64,000 bases of DNA from Actinopolyspora lacussalsi subsp. righensis (GCF_900116555.1 NZ_FPAT01000012.1:62001-126000); one strand, 5' to 3'; shown: positions 1 to 9,355, counted from the stretch's first letter. Translations and numbers: made by a program. Notes: generated by a model from the letters alone, not told the origin.

Positions 1-404
1 ATGAGTCCCGTTCACCGCCTGCCCGTCACGAACCCGTGAGACGATCTCGCTCCGGGACTTGCGAGAGCCCGTCGCGCGGTCTACAAAGGAAGTACGGAAC
101 CCTGGTTGGCCAGGGACGTTGCGGAGGAGAAGCAACGTCTCCCCGACGGGGCTCCGGGCGCGATGGCGGGAACCCACGCGCAGCCGCTGAATAAAGGCAC
201 AGTCGTTCTCAGGGTTGCGTACCGGGACGCCGGGCGCCGAGCCCGCAGGATACGACAGTCAGAACACGCTTGGTAACCCGCAGGTTCGCGCCGGGAGAGT
301 GGCGCTCGTCAGTCGAACTGGCGGGCGCCACCATTATGCCCAGGGATCGAGCCCTGCCGCGGTAGCACCACTCACCCGAAAAGTCACCGGCACGGCGCGT
401 AGCG
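1..404. other. Gap with no supported gene
   Basis: No convincing coding region. The window opens with a 12-codon open frame (1-39) that is too short to interpret. Several small hairpins are visible, for example CCCTGG/CCAGGG near 101-118 and CGTTGC/GCAACG near 118-138. I looked for a riboswitch ahead of the cell-wall hydrolase genes and could not match a known class. Confidence 0.4.
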
Positions 405-433
405 TTGACCGCCTCACACACCGTGGGTAACTT
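405..433 (+). promoter_or_regulatory. Sigma70-like promoter of the nagZ-namZ-amiE genes
   Basis: TTGACC at 405-410, a 17-bp spacer, and TAACTT at 428-433. The predicted start of transcription lies near 440 and leaves a leader of about 120 nt before the GTG at 560. The -10 region contains GTAACTT, a heptamer that also occurs just upstream of the murR-like gene. It could be part of a shared operator; that is inference. Confidence 0.6.
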
Positions 434-559
434 ACACAGCCGATCGGGTATCCGGTGGGACACTCACGGTTCTCCCAAGCGTTCGGTTCTCCGCCGCGTT
501 CCAGAACCCACGACGGCCGCCACCGGCGAATCCAAGTTCCGTGGAACGGGAGCTCCCTC

Positions 560-2398
560 GTGGCAGCGACATTCGGCAGGCGGCAGCTCGGTACTGTCGC
601 GCTGGGGACGGCGACGCTGGGCACCTTGGCCGCCGCCGACGGCAGGGACGGACAGCGCCGCCGGGGCACGTCCGACGCGGCAGGAGCCGGCCGGCCACCG
701 CTCACGGGGATAACCGACTGGGCCCGCCGCACGGTGCGGAACATGTCGCTACCGCAGAAGGTGGGGCAGCTCTTCGTGACGGTGGTGTACGGGGCCACGG
801 TCGACACCGACCATCCCACCAACCGCACGGAGTACGGTGTGGGGTCTCCCGCCGAGGTGGTGCGACGGTTCCGGCTCGGCGGCGTCATCCACTTCTCCTG
901 GACCGACAGTCTGCGGGAGCCACGGCAGATCGCCGAACTCTCGAACGGGTTGCAGCGTGCCGCGCTGGACTCGGGGGCCGGAATTCCACTGACCATCGCC
1001 ACCGATCAGGAGCAGGGCGCCGTCAACCGGATAGGTGAACCCGCGACGGTACTGCCAGGCAGCATGGCACTGGGAGCGGCCCGCGAGTCGGGCGCGGCGA
1101 ACCGGGCGGCACGCATCACCGGTCGAGAGTTGCGCGCCATGGGCTTCACCCAGAACTTCGCGCCGGTCGGCGATGTCAACGTCAACCCGGAGAACCCGGT
1201 CATCGGGGTGCGTTCCTTCGCCTCCTCGCCGGAACTGGCCGCGGAACTGACCCGCTCCCAGATACGCGGCTACCAACGCGCGGGCGCGGCGCGAAACACG
1301 GTCTCGGCCACCGTCAAGCACTTCCCCGGTCACGGCGACACCAGTGTGGACAGCCACACCGACCTTCCCGTCATCGACCACAGCGAGCGGCAGTGGCGAC
1401 GGCTGGACGCACCACCGTTCCGCGCCGCCGTCGACGAGGGCACCGACGCGGTGATGACGGGGCACCTGAAGTTCCCCGAACTCGACCCCTCCGGGGAGCC
1501 CGCGACTCTTTCACGGCGGATTCTCACCGGGCTGCTGCGCGAGGAACTCGGTTTCCAGGGGGTGGTGGTCACCGACTCGCTGCGGATGGCGGGAGTGCAC
1601 GAGCTGCACCCCGCCGAGGACGTTCCCGTGCTGGCGCTGGAGGCGGGAGCCGATCAGCTGTTGATGCCGGGGGACCTGTCCACGGCGATCGAGGCGGTGA
1701 CCGATGCCGTGCGTTCGGGCAGGCTGTCCGAACGAGACATAGACCGCAGCGTGCTGCGGATCCTGAGCATGAAGGACCGGCGCGGGACGGTCTCGGCTCC
1801 CCTGGTGGACACCGCGGCGGTGGATCGGACGGTCGGCACTTCCCGGCACCGGCGGCAGGCGCTGCGGATCACCGACGAGACCGTGACGGCGCTGCGCGAC
1901 GACCCCGGTCTGCTGCCGCTGCGAGCAGCGGCGGGAAGCGTGTTCGTCACGGGATGGGGCGAAACGACCACCGCCGCCCTGGCCACCGAGATCCGACGAC
2001 ACCGCCGAATGACGGAAACGCTGCGAACCGGCGACTCGCCGGACGACCGACTGATCGGCGAGGCTGTCGACCGCGCCGGACGGCACGACGTGACGATCGT
2101 GCTGACCAACGGTGCCTGGCGCGAATCCGGTGGCGCACAACGCGAGCTGCTCCGCTCGCTGAGCCGTGCTGACACCCCCGTGATCGCCGTGGCTGTGCGC
2201 GATCCCTACGACGCGGCCTGCGTTGACGACATCGGCACCTGGCTGGCCACCTACTCCTACCGAGAAGTGTCGATGCGATCCCTGACAAGAGTGCTGTTCG
2301 GTGTGGTGTCCCCCTCGGGCAAGTTGCCGGTTCCGGTTCCCGATCCGGACCGCCCCGACACACCGCGTTATCCGTTCGGCCACGGAATCACCTGGTGA
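560..2398 (+). CDS. nagZ: Exported beta-N-acetylglucosaminidase, GH3 (NagZ/YbbD-like)
   Basis: A family 3 glycosidase of 612 residues predicted to remove non-reducing GlcNAc from muropeptides outside the membrane. The GH3 NagZ hallmark KHFPGHGD spans residues 253-260 and carries the His of the catalytic dyad; the nucleophile is Asp339 in VVVTDSLRM. After about residue 420 comes the second domain seen in two-domain NagZ proteins such as B. subtilis YbbD. I chose the GTG at 560 because GGGAG lies seven bases upstream and the protein then starts with a twin-arginine-type signal (GRRQLG, then a hydrophobic run). The frame stays open to an ATG at 455, which would bury the signal. The namZ-like gene follows 9 bp later, the order found in the Bacillus MurNAc salvage operon. 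Confidence 0.88.
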   Translation: MAATFGRRQLGTVALGTATLGTLAAADGRDGQRRRGTSDAAGAGRPPLTGITDWARRTVRNMSLPQKVGQLFVTVVYGATVDTDHPTNRTEYGVGSPAEVVRRFRLGGVIHFSWTDSLREPRQIAELSNGLQRAALDSGAGIPLTIATDQEQGAVNRIGEPATVLPGSMALGAARESGAANRAARITGRELRAMGFTQNFAPVGDVNVNPENPVIGVRSFASSPELAAELTRSQIRGYQRAGAARNTVSATVKHFPGHGDTSVDSHTDLPVIDHSERQWRRLDAPPFRAAVDEGTDAVMTGHLKFPELDPSGEPATLSRRILTGLLREELGFQGVVVTDSLRMAGVHELHPAEDVPVLALEAGADQLLMPGDLSTAIEAVTDAVRSGRLSERDIDRSVLRILSMKDRRGTVSAPLVDTAAVDRTVGTSRHRRQALRITDETVTALRDDPGLLPLRAAAGSVFVTGWGETTTAALATEIRRHRRMTETLRTGDSPDDRLIGEAVDRAGRHDVTIVLTNGAWRESGGAQRELLRSLSRADTPVIAVAVRDPYDAACVDDIGTWLATYSYREVSMRSLTRVLFGVVSPSGKLPVPVPDPDRPDTPRYPFGHGITW

Positions 2399-2407
2399 GG
2401 TGGCGAG

Positions 2408-3715
2408 TTGGGTGAACTGGACCGCAGGAGGTTCCTGCTCTCCTCCGCCGTGACCGCTCCGATGCTCGGACTCACCGGCGCCTCGGTCGCCGGCGCCGAA
2501 CAGGGAACCGAGCGGGACTCCGAACGGCGAGCCGACCACGAACCGGTACGGACCGGGGCGGACGAGCTCGCCGCCACGGGATGGGACCGCCTCCGCGGCG
2601 CCGGGCTCGGCGTGATCGCCAATCCCACCTCCGTGGTCACCCGGCCGCGCGCGGGGCTGCCGCACATCGTCGACGAGATGCACGCCGCCGAGGGTGTCGA
2701 GGTGGCGGCCGTTTTCGGTCCGGAGCACGGTTTCCGGGGCACCGCGCAGGCGGGCGGTTCGGAGGGCGACCACACCGATCCCCGGACCGGGATACCGGTG
2801 TACGACACCTACGGGGCGGACACGGCGAAACTGTCCGGGATGCTGCGGCAGGCCGGGATCGACCGGCTGGTGTTCGACATCGCCGATGTCGGAACGCGCT
2901 TCTACACCTACATCTGGACGATGTACACCGCGATGCGGGCGGCGGTGCGGGTCGGGGTGCCGCTGACCGTGCTGGACCGACCGAACCCGCTGGGCGGTCA
3001 CGCGGCGGGGCCGGTGCTCGATCCCGAGTTCGCCTCCGGGGTGGGTGAACTGCCGATCGCGCAGCAACACGGCATGACCGTCGGCGAGCTGGCACGCATG
3101 TTCGACGCGGAGTTCCTGCCCGAGCGGGAGAACGAGCGACTACCCGAGCTGGACGTGGTCGAGATGTCCGGCTGGTCCAGGAAGCACTCGTTCGCCGGGA
3201 CAGGGTTGCCCTGGATACCGCCGAGCCCGAACATGCCCACGCCGGACACCGCCCGTGTCTACCCCGGAACCGGCATGTTCGAGGGCACGGTGTTCTCGGA
3301 GGGCAGGGGAACCACCAGACCGTTCGAGATCGTCGGGGCACCCGGCGTGGACTGGCGCTGGGCGGAACGGCTCAACTCGGAAGGCACGGCCGGGGCCTAC
3401 TTCCGGGAGACCCACTTCGTGCCGACCTTCTCCAAGCACCGGGACGAGACCTGTGGCGGGGTGCGGCTCTACCGCACCGGAGACGCGGAGTTCGACGCGA
3501 TCGGCACGGCGGTGCGGATGCTCGTGCGGGCCCGAGGGCTCTACCCGGAGGTGTTCGGGTGGCGATCGGACCACTGGATCGACGACCTCACCGGGTCCGC
3601 CCGCCTGCGCGAGATGATCGACGCGGGTGCGGACGCGGCCGACGTCGTCGGGTCCTGGGAGGCGGAACTGGCCGATTTCCGGCGGCGTCGCCGCCCCTAC
3701 CTGCTGTACCGCTGA
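2408..3715 (+). CDS. namZ: Exo-beta-N-acetylmuramidase, GH171 (NamZ, DUF1343)
   Basis: This 435-residue protein belongs to DUF1343, characterised in B. subtilis (YbbC) as an exo-lytic muramidase releasing MurNAc from peptidoglycan fragments. The family block GPEHGFRGTAQAG lies near residues 101-113, with DIADVGTRFYTY and DRPNPLGG further on. The TTG start follows GAGGTGG by a few bases and gives a clear twin-arginine signal (DRRRFLLSS, hydrophobic stretch, ASVAGA), so the enzyme is probably exported folded. Together with NagZ upstream it would strip GlcNAc and MurNAc alternately from glycan ends. The family assignment is strong; substrate is inferred from the family. Confidence 0.88.
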   Translation: MGELDRRRFLLSSAVTAPMLGLTGASVAGAEQGTERDSERRADHEPVRTGADELAATGWDRLRGAGLGVIANPTSVVTRPRAGLPHIVDEMHAAEGVEVAAVFGPEHGFRGTAQAGGSEGDHTDPRTGIPVYDTYGADTAKLSGMLRQAGIDRLVFDIADVGTRFYTYIWTMYTAMRAAVRVGVPLTVLDRPNPLGGHAAGPVLDPEFASGVGELPIAQQHGMTVGELARMFDAEFLPERENERLPELDVVEMSGWSRKHSFAGTGLPWIPPSPNMPTPDTARVYPGTGMFEGTVFSEGRGTTRPFEIVGAPGVDWRWAERLNSEGTAGAYFRETHFVPTFSKHRDETCGGVRLYRTGDAEFDAIGTAVRMLVRARGLYPEVFGWRSDHWIDDLTGSARLREMIDAGADAADVVGSWEAELADFRRRRRPYLLYR

Positions 3716-3847
3716 ACCGGCACGACCGGGGACCGAAGAGCGGACCGGGGAACGGACGACGGATCAGGAACCGGACAGGGCACGACACACCGCCGAACGA
3801 ACACCACGGGAACCGAACCGATGAAGTTCCAACACCGTGAGGTGAGG

Positions 3848-5602
3848 ATGCGCAACCCGCTGCTGGTGACGGCACTGCTGTCGATGCTGACCGTGACGAC
3901 CTGCGCTTCCGCTCCCGCCCCCGGAGTGCGGGCGAGCGGCCGGTTCGATCTTCCGCACGAGGGGTTCTCCGCCGCGGACACGCGACTACGCGAGGCCACA
4001 CCTCGTCGGGCCGGATTGGCGCCCGCACCGATCCGGGAAGCGACAGCGCGGCTGGCCGACTGGAGCGAATCCACCCCCGAGCGGGAGAAACCGATGTACG
4101 CGGGCGCGGTGAGCCTGCTGGCCCACGACGGCATGGTGGTCAGTCACGAGGCGGTGGGCCACGAACTGCGCTACGCCGACGGCGCGGGCACCGAGCTCCC
4201 CCCGGAGCGGCAGGAGAGAACCGCCCCGGACACGATCTTCGATCTCGCCTCGATGACCAAGCTGTTCACCTCCGTAGCGGTGTTGCAGCAGGTCGAGGCG
4301 GGGCGCGTCGAGCTGACGGAACCGGTCGCGCGGTACCTGCCCGAGTTCGGCAACCACGGGAAGTCGGGGATCACGGTGCGCCGGCTGCTGACCCACACCT
4401 CCGGACTGCAATCGGTGGTGAAACTGTGGGAGCTGCCGGAGCGAGAGCGGATTCCGCACGTGATGAACCTCGAACCGGTCGCCGAGCCGGGCAGCACCTA
4501 CGACTACTCCGATCCGAACATGATCGTGCTCGGTGAACTGCTCGAACGGGTGACCGGACGGCGGTTGGACAGCGTGGTCTCCCGGGGAATCACCGAACCA
4601 CTGGGCATGACCGACACGGGCTACCTGCCGCCGCGCTCGAAGCTGCACCGGATCGCGGCCACGGAATTCCAGAACGATCCGCCGCGCGGCATGGTGCGTG
4701 GCAGGGTGCACGACGAGAACGCCTGGTCACTGGGGGGCATAGCGGGCCACGCGGGAGTCTTCGGCACGGCGGAGGACCTGGCCGTGCTCGGGCAGGCGAT
4801 CCTCAACGGCGGAAGCTACGGCGGCGAACGCATCCTGCGCGAGCGCAGCGTGGAGCTGATGCTGACCGACTACAACACCGAGTTCCCGGAGCACTCGCAC
4901 GGACTCGGCTTCGAGCTGGAACAGCGCTGGTACATGGCTGGGCTGACCGGCCCCCGCAGTGCGGGGCACACGGGATACACGGGGACCTCGATGGTGCTCG
5001 ATCCGCGGTCACGTTCGATGGCGATCCTGCTGACCAACCGCGTCCACCCATCGCGGGAGTGGGGTTCGAACAACCCCGCACGGGTGACGCTGGCACAGGG
5101 CCTGGCCCGCTCCATGGCCGTGGAGCCGCGGCACGGCCCGACCGCCTGGTTCACCGGTGGCGGCACCTCGAAGGGGGAAGCCACGCTGACCACCGACCCC
5201 GTGGCGACCGACGGCCGACTTCGGGTCTCGTTCGGGGCGTTCGTGGACACCCAGCGGGACACCGACGGCGCCGACAGGTTGCTGGTGGAGTACAGCGACG
5301 ACGATGGAACCTCGTGGCACCCGGTGCGGCTGCACACCAGAGGGCCGGGCTCCCCGAGACACCCCGTGACCGAACTGGCCGGTTCCGGCCACCGTGCCTG
5401 GTGGCGGGTGCGCGGTACCGTTCCGGAGGGGCGTTCCGGGCGAACACTGGTGCGTTGGCGCTTCGTGCCGGACGAACGGTACGTGGGCAGAGGGGTCTAT
5501 CTGGACGGCATCAGGCTTTCGGCCGGGGGCCGAACGGTGCTCGACGGCGAGGCCGAGGCGAGCAGGCTGCGCGGCGCGGGATTCCTGGTGGCACAACGCT
5601 GA
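3848..5602 (+). CDS. Serine hydrolase of the beta-lactamase fold, AmiE/YbbE-like
   Basis: A penicillin-recognising serine hydrolase of 584 residues. The active-site motifs are SMTK (Ser135, Lys138), YSD (Tyr220) and HTG (His374). The best parallel is B. subtilis AmiE (YbbE), an N-acetylmuramyl-L-alanine amidase next to NagZ and NamZ, so removal of the stem peptide from MurNAc is the likely job. An N-terminal hydrophobic segment ends in TVTTC, a poor lipobox, so secretion or lipidation is uncertain. After about residue 420 an additional beta-rich domain follows. ATG 3848 has GAGGTGAGG immediately upstream; ATG 3821 in the same frame is possible. It could alternatively be a D-Ala-D-Ala peptidase or esterase. 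Confidence 0.75.
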   Translation: MRNPLLVTALLSMLTVTTCASAPAPGVRASGRFDLPHEGFSAADTRLREATPRRAGLAPAPIREATARLADWSESTPEREKPMYAGAVSLLAHDGMVVSHEAVGHELRYADGAGTELPPERQERTAPDTIFDLASMTKLFTSVAVLQQVEAGRVELTEPVARYLPEFGNHGKSGITVRRLLTHTSGLQSVVKLWELPERERIPHVMNLEPVAEPGSTYDYSDPNMIVLGELLERVTGRRLDSVVSRGITEPLGMTDTGYLPPRSKLHRIAATEFQNDPPRGMVRGRVHDENAWSLGGIAGHAGVFGTAEDLAVLGQAILNGGSYGGERILRERSVELMLTDYNTEFPEHSHGLGFELEQRWYMAGLTGPRSAGHTGYTGTSMVLDPRSRSMAILLTNRVHPSREWGSNNPARVTLAQGLARSMAVEPRHGPTAWFTGGGTSKGEATLTTDPVATDGRLRVSFGAFVDTQRDTDGADRLLVEYSDDDGTSWHPVRLHTRGPGSPRHPVTELAGSGHRAWWRVRGTVPEGRSGRTLVRWRFVPDERYVGRGVYLDGIRLSAGGRTVLDGEAEASRLRGAGFLVAQR

Positions 5603-5756
5603 TTCCCGGGCCGTCCCGTCGTGGGAAGACCGCGGGAAACCGGCCGAGTCCTTCGAACGGGGCCGAACACGGAGCTTTTCCACACGGGCACCCGGCGTCA
5701 TTTCGCGATAGCGTCGCCGATGTCGACCGTGTTCACCCGGCAGGAGGGAAGACGCC

Positions 5757-6149
5757 TTGTCCGTGATTCCGGAGGACCTCGAGGACATCCTGAACAAGCG
5801 ATCGTTCGCGCACATCGCCACCATCGGACCGAAGGGAGAGCCGCAGTCCAGTCCGGTGTGGATCGACTGGGACGGGCAGTACCTCAAGTTCAGTCAGACC
5901 ACCGAGCGCCAGAAGTACCGGAACCTGCAACGGGAGCCGAGGCTGGCGATCTCCGCGCTCGATCCGGAACAGCCCTACCGCTACATCGAGGTTCGCGGCA
6001 GGGTAGCCCGGGTGGAGGACGACCCGGACCGTGCGTTCATCAACCGGATGGCCAAGAAGTACATGGACGCCGACGAGTACCCCTACGACCAGCCGGGCGA
6101 TCACCGGGTGATCGTCTACGTGGAGCCGCAGCACACCACCCGGATGTGA
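5757..6149 (+). CDS. PPOX-class (split-barrel) flavin/F420-dependent protein
   Basis: A 130-residue split-barrel protein. It begins with a short helix, then HIATIGPKGEPQSSPVWI, the usual first strands of PPOX-class F420-dependent enzymes, and carries RYIEVRGRVARV before the C-terminal strands. The substrate cannot be told from sequence; relatives reduce various compounds with F420 or bind flavin or haem. The TTG start is set by GGAGGG eight bases upstream. The gene stands alone between the muramyl salvage genes, and nothing indicates a part in salvage. Confidence 0.75.
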   Translation: MSVIPEDLEDILNKRSFAHIATIGPKGEPQSSPVWIDWDGQYLKFSQTTERQKYRNLQREPRLAISALDPEQPYRYIEVRGRVARVEDDPDRAFINRMAKKYMDADEYPYDQPGDHRVIVYVEPQHTTRM

Positions 6150-6234
6150 AAGCTGGTCGGATGTGAGTGCGGATCGGCCGCACGCCGGTGAAACCGGCTC
6201 GATCGGCCGCGGCGGAACCACCTACGATCCGCGC

Positions 6235-6630
6235 ATGGCGAATCCCGGAACGGACTTCGACAGGGTCGTCGCGCACGAACTGGAACTGCTCGATCCCCGC
6301 GTGCGCGACGACCCGGAAGCCGTTCGGAGGCTGCTGTGCGCGGACTTCACCGAGTTCGGTTCCTCCGGAGCGGTCTGGGACCGGGAGACGATCACCACGG
6401 CCACGGTCTCCGACGCCTCGGAGCGGATCACGGCCACGGAACTTCGGCCGGCTCGGATCGACTCCGACACGATCCTGCTCACCTACACGGCACACCGAGG
6501 TGGCTTGAAAACGCTTCGCAGCTCGGTCTGGGTGAGGCAGGGCGAAGAGTGGCGACTGCGGCACCATCAGGGGACGCCGTGCCCGCCGGAGGCCGCCGAC
6601 CGACCCCACGACGGGAAGCCCCAGTCATGA
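6235..6630 (+). CDS. DUF4440/NTF2-like small protein
   Basis: A protein of 131 residues with the NTF2-like pattern: an N-terminal helix (VVAHELELLDPRVR), then DFTEFGSSGAVWDRE, and paired strands ending in SSVWVRQGEEWRLRHHQGTP. Such proteins are cone-shaped folds of mostly unknown function, sometimes enzymes and sometimes immunity or binding proteins. TACGAT at 6223-6228 lies six bases before the ATG, suggesting a leaderless transcript; this supports ATG 6235 over an in-frame GTG at 6163. No link to its neighbours is evident. Confidence 0.7.
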   Translation: MANPGTDFDRVVAHELELLDPRVRDDPEAVRRLLCADFTEFGSSGAVWDRETITTATVSDASERITATELRPARIDSDTILLTYTAHRGGLKTLRSSVWVRQGEEWRLRHHQGTPCPPEAADRPHDGKPQS

Positions 6631-6775
6631 CAGGACCACCATCGCGCTCGGCTGTAGGAAAACCTGATCCCAGTACCCGCTACTTCCGGTAACCATCCCG
6701 AAAAGGCGGCGGAAACCGGCGCCGGTGGCATATTCTGGTGGTGGTGGTGGAAGCGGTTCACGGCCACCACTCCGT

Positions 6776-6811
6776 TTGACCGAGCAACAGTGATGTTAGT
6801 AACTTTCCCAC
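6776..6811 (+). promoter_or_regulatory. Promoter/operator region of the murR-murQ genes
   Basis: TTGACC at 6776-6781 is followed by an AT-rich stretch containing GTTAGTAAC and GTAACTT just before the ATG at 6812. The GTAACTT heptamer is shared with the promoter of the nagZ gene at 405-433. RpiR/MurR proteins commonly bind near their own promoters, so this is a candidate operator. No full palindrome stands out. Confidence 0.35.
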
Positions 6812-7741
6812 ATGGCCACTCCCGACGAATCCGGCATCGAATCCGGTGAGCACAGTCCGCTCGTCCGGATTCGTTCACTGCTGCCCGGCCTGGCGCGCGC
6901 CGAGCAGCGAGTGGCCCGCATAGTGCTGGCCGACCCCTCCTCGATCGCGCACCGCAGCATCACCGACGTCGCCGAGGCCGCCGAGACGAGCGAGACCACC
7001 GTCACCCGGTTCTGCAAGGCCGTGGGAGTGAGCGGTTACCCCGAGCTCCGCATCGCGCTCGCCGCCGACACGGCGCGCACGACCAGCAGGGATCGCGATC
7101 TGGGCAGCGAGATCTCCGAAACGGACGACATCGGCCAGATCGTCGACAAGATCGGCTACGCGGACGCGCGTGCCGTGGAGGAGACGACGGACCAGCTCGA
7201 CGTCACCGCGCTGCGTTCCCTCGTCGACGCGGTGGCACGGGCACGCCGGATCGACGTCTACGGAGTCGGGGCCAGCGGGTTCGTGGCGCTGGACCTGCAG
7301 CAGAAGCTGCACCGGATCGGCCTGACCTGCTTCGCCTGGCCGGACACGCACAACGCGCTGACCTCGGCGGCCATCCTGGAACCCGGCGACGTGGCCATCG
7401 GGGTCTCCCACACCGGCGCCACCACCGAAACCGTGGAGGTGCTGCGCGAGGCGGGCACCCAAGGCGCCACCACGGCCGCGATCACGAACTTCGAACGCTC
7501 CCCGGTAACCGAGATCGCCGACCTCGTACTGACCACGGCCGCCCGCGAAACCACCTACCGTTCCGGAGCCATGGCCAGCAGGATCGCCCAGCTGACCGTG
7601 ATCGACTGCCTGTTCGTGGGGGTGGCGCAGCGCCACATCGACGACGCCAAGACCGCGCTGCAGGCGACTTCCGAGGCCGTCGGCAACCATCGACTGCGAG
7701 TGCGTCCCGACAAGCGCAGACACCGGGAGGACAGCCGGTGA
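6812..7741 (+). CDS. murR: RpiR/MurR-family transcriptional regulator with SIS domain
   Basis: A 309-residue regulator with an N-terminal RpiR helix-turn-helix (about residues 15-90, including AETSETTVTRFCKAVG) and a C-terminal sugar-isomerase-fold SIS domain (about 125-270; VYGVGASGFVALDL and GVSHTGATTETVEVL), which in MurR proteins senses MurNAc-6-phosphate. The stop overlaps the start of murQ by four bases (GTGA), so the two are co-translated. Its partner and position make it the probable regulator of the muramyl salvage genes; whether it activates or represses cannot be read from sequence. Confidence 0.85.
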   Translation: MATPDESGIESGEHSPLVRIRSLLPGLARAEQRVARIVLADPSSIAHRSITDVAEAAETSETTVTRFCKAVGVSGYPELRIALAADTARTTSRDRDLGSEISETDDIGQIVDKIGYADARAVEETTDQLDVTALRSLVDAVARARRIDVYGVGASGFVALDLQQKLHRIGLTCFAWPDTHNALTSAAILEPGDVAIGVSHTGATTETVEVLREAGTQGATTAAITNFERSPVTEIADLVLTTAARETTYRSGAMASRIAQLTVIDCLFVGVAQRHIDDAKTALQATSEAVGNHRLRVRPDKRRHREDSR

Positions 7742-8700
7742 GTCGAAACGGTGCGCCCCGGAACTCCCGAACGGAGTGGTCCGCCGAGCACGGGAACCTC
7801 CCCACGCCTGCGGAGTCGCCGACCGAACGGAGCAATCCGCGCACCACGGACATCGACCTGCTCAACACGCTCGACCTGCTGCAACGGCTCAACACCGAGG
7901 ACCGCTCGGTACCGGAAGCCGTCGGAAGGGCACTGCCCGAGTTGGCGCACGCCGTGGACCTCGCGGTGAAAGCGCTGGAATCGAACGGCAGGGTGCACTA
8001 CGTCGGCGCCGGGACATCCGGGAGGCTGGCCGTGCTGGACGCCGCCGAACTCGTCCCGACCTTCAACCTGCCGGAGGGCTGGTTCGTGGCGCACCTCGCC
8101 GGTGGCGAACCCGCGCTGCGCGAGGCGGTGGAGAACGCCGAGGACGACGCCGCCGCCGGGACGAACGCGATCGAGCGGAACGCCACCGCGGACGATTTCG
8201 TGCTCGGCCTGGCCGCCTCGGGGAACACGCCCTACGTGCTCGGCGCGCTGGAAGCGGCGCGAACGCTCGGTGCCGGGACCGGGCTGGTCTCGTCCAACCC
8301 GCACGGCCGCGCCACGACAGCGGTGGACACGGCGATCACCGTGGACACCGGACCGGAGTCGATCACCGGTTCCACCAGGATGAAGGCGGGAACGGCGCAG
8401 AAACTGGTGCTGACCTCGTTCTCCACCGCGGTGATGATCCGCCTGGGCCGCACCTACTCCAACCTGATGGTCAGCATGGTGGCCACCAACGCCAAGTTGC
8501 GGGCCCGCACCGTGCGGATCCTGCGCGAGGCCACGGGAGCCTCGCCGGAAACCTGCGAGCTGGCGCTGCACCGGACGGGAGGGGAGCTCAAGACCGCCCT
8601 GGTCCATCTGCTGGGTGAGGTGGACGTCGAAAGCGCCTCGGACGCGCTGCGCGAGGCCGACGGGCACGTCCGGGAGGCGCTGCGCGCGTTGCGCTCCTGA
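7738..8700 (+). CDS. murQ: N-acetylmuramic acid 6-phosphate etherase
   Basis: MurQ cleaves the lactyl ether of MurNAc-6-phosphate, giving GlcNAc-6-phosphate and D-lactate. The 320-residue protein carries the MurQ signatures TERSNPRTTDIDLL near residue 30, HYVGAGTSGRLAVLDAAE in the SIS fold, and PESITGSTRMKAGTAQK near 205-221. The first 30 residues are longer than in most homologues and look disordered. The GTG start overlaps the murR stop. No kinase or PTS transporter for MurNAc is in this window, so how MurNAc-6-phosphate is made here is open. Confidence 0.95.
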   Translation: MSRNGAPRNSRTEWSAEHGNLPTPAESPTERSNPRTTDIDLLNTLDLLQRLNTEDRSVPEAVGRALPELAHAVDLAVKALESNGRVHYVGAGTSGRLAVLDAAELVPTFNLPEGWFVAHLAGGEPALREAVENAEDDAAAGTNAIERNATADDFVLGLAASGNTPYVLGALEAARTLGAGTGLVSSNPHGRATTAVDTAITVDTGPESITGSTRMKAGTAQKLVLTSFSTAVMIRLGRTYSNLMVSMVATNAKLRARTVRILREATGASPETCELALHRTGGELKTALVHLLGEVDVESASDALREADGHVREALRALRS

Positions 8701-8803
8701 GCGATCCACCGCGCCCGAATCCGAGTACGGCCGCTCTCCGCTCACACCACGGCGGGAGGTTCCGCCGAACGAACAACCCGAGGACCCGACCGGAGAACTT
8801 CGT

Positions 8804-9355
8804 TCACTCGTGCACCGGGAGATCGTAGACCCGCCGCACGCTGGTGCCGAGCTCTCCGATGTCGGCGCCGTAGACGTGCAGCGAGATCGCCGTTCCGGTG
8901 CCGCAGTTGCGGACGCGGTGAATATCCCCGGGAGGAGCGAATCCGCAGGTCTCCCCCGCATGATTGGTGGCCAGCTCCCCGGGAACCAGGAAAGGGCCCC
9001 GCTCGGATTCGCACAACCGGTAGTGCTGTTCGCTCTCGGCACCCTGGTACACGCCGGTGACGCACCAAGCGACGTGATCGTGTACCGGGGTCTGCTGGCC
9101 GGGCAGCCAGACGAGCGCCACCACGGAGAAGCTCGCGTCCGGTTCCACGTGCAGCACGTGCTGCAGATAGCGCTCCGGGTCGCCGCGGCGTTGCTCTTCG
9201 GTGAGCAGCCCGGGAACGTCGAGGAACGGCCGCAGTGCTTCCTTGACCAGGTCGGCGGTGTGGGCCTGGTCGACTCCGGCGCGCACGCGGTCACGGATCA
9301 CGTCAGTCAGCTCGGTCAGCCGAGGGCTCGACCGCTCGCTCCGCATGGTGGTCAT
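8804..9355 (-). CDS. Cysteine dioxygenase-like cupin protein
   Basis: A 183-residue cupin of the bacterial cysteine dioxygenase type, which oxidises a thiol such as cysteine to the sulfinate using Fe(II) and O2. The metal triad is visible: His92 and His94 in TPVHDHVAWC, and His146 in GDIHRVRN. Cys98 follows the HxH motif. ATG 9355 (MTTMRSERSS) is preferred; ATG 9346 is possible, and the open frame upstream to 9526 lacks coding character. It lies downstream of the LysR gene on the same strand and may be its target. A 3-mercaptopropionate dioxygenase is an alternative. Confidence 0.8.
   Translation of the reverse strand: MTTMRSERSSPRLTELTDVIRDRVRAGVDQAHTADLVKEALRPFLDVPGLLTEEQRRGDPERYLQHVLHVEPDASFSVVALVWLPGQQTPVHDHVAWCVTGVYQGAESEQHYRLCESERGPFLVPGELATNHAGETCGFAPPGDIHRVRNCGTGTAISLHVYGADIGELGTSVRRVYDLPVHE

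Noticed and set aside
60-404. A riboswitch (for example c-di-AMP type) ahead of the cell-wall hydrolase genes
   Set aside because: Only small hairpins are visible; none of the conserved core segments could be placed.
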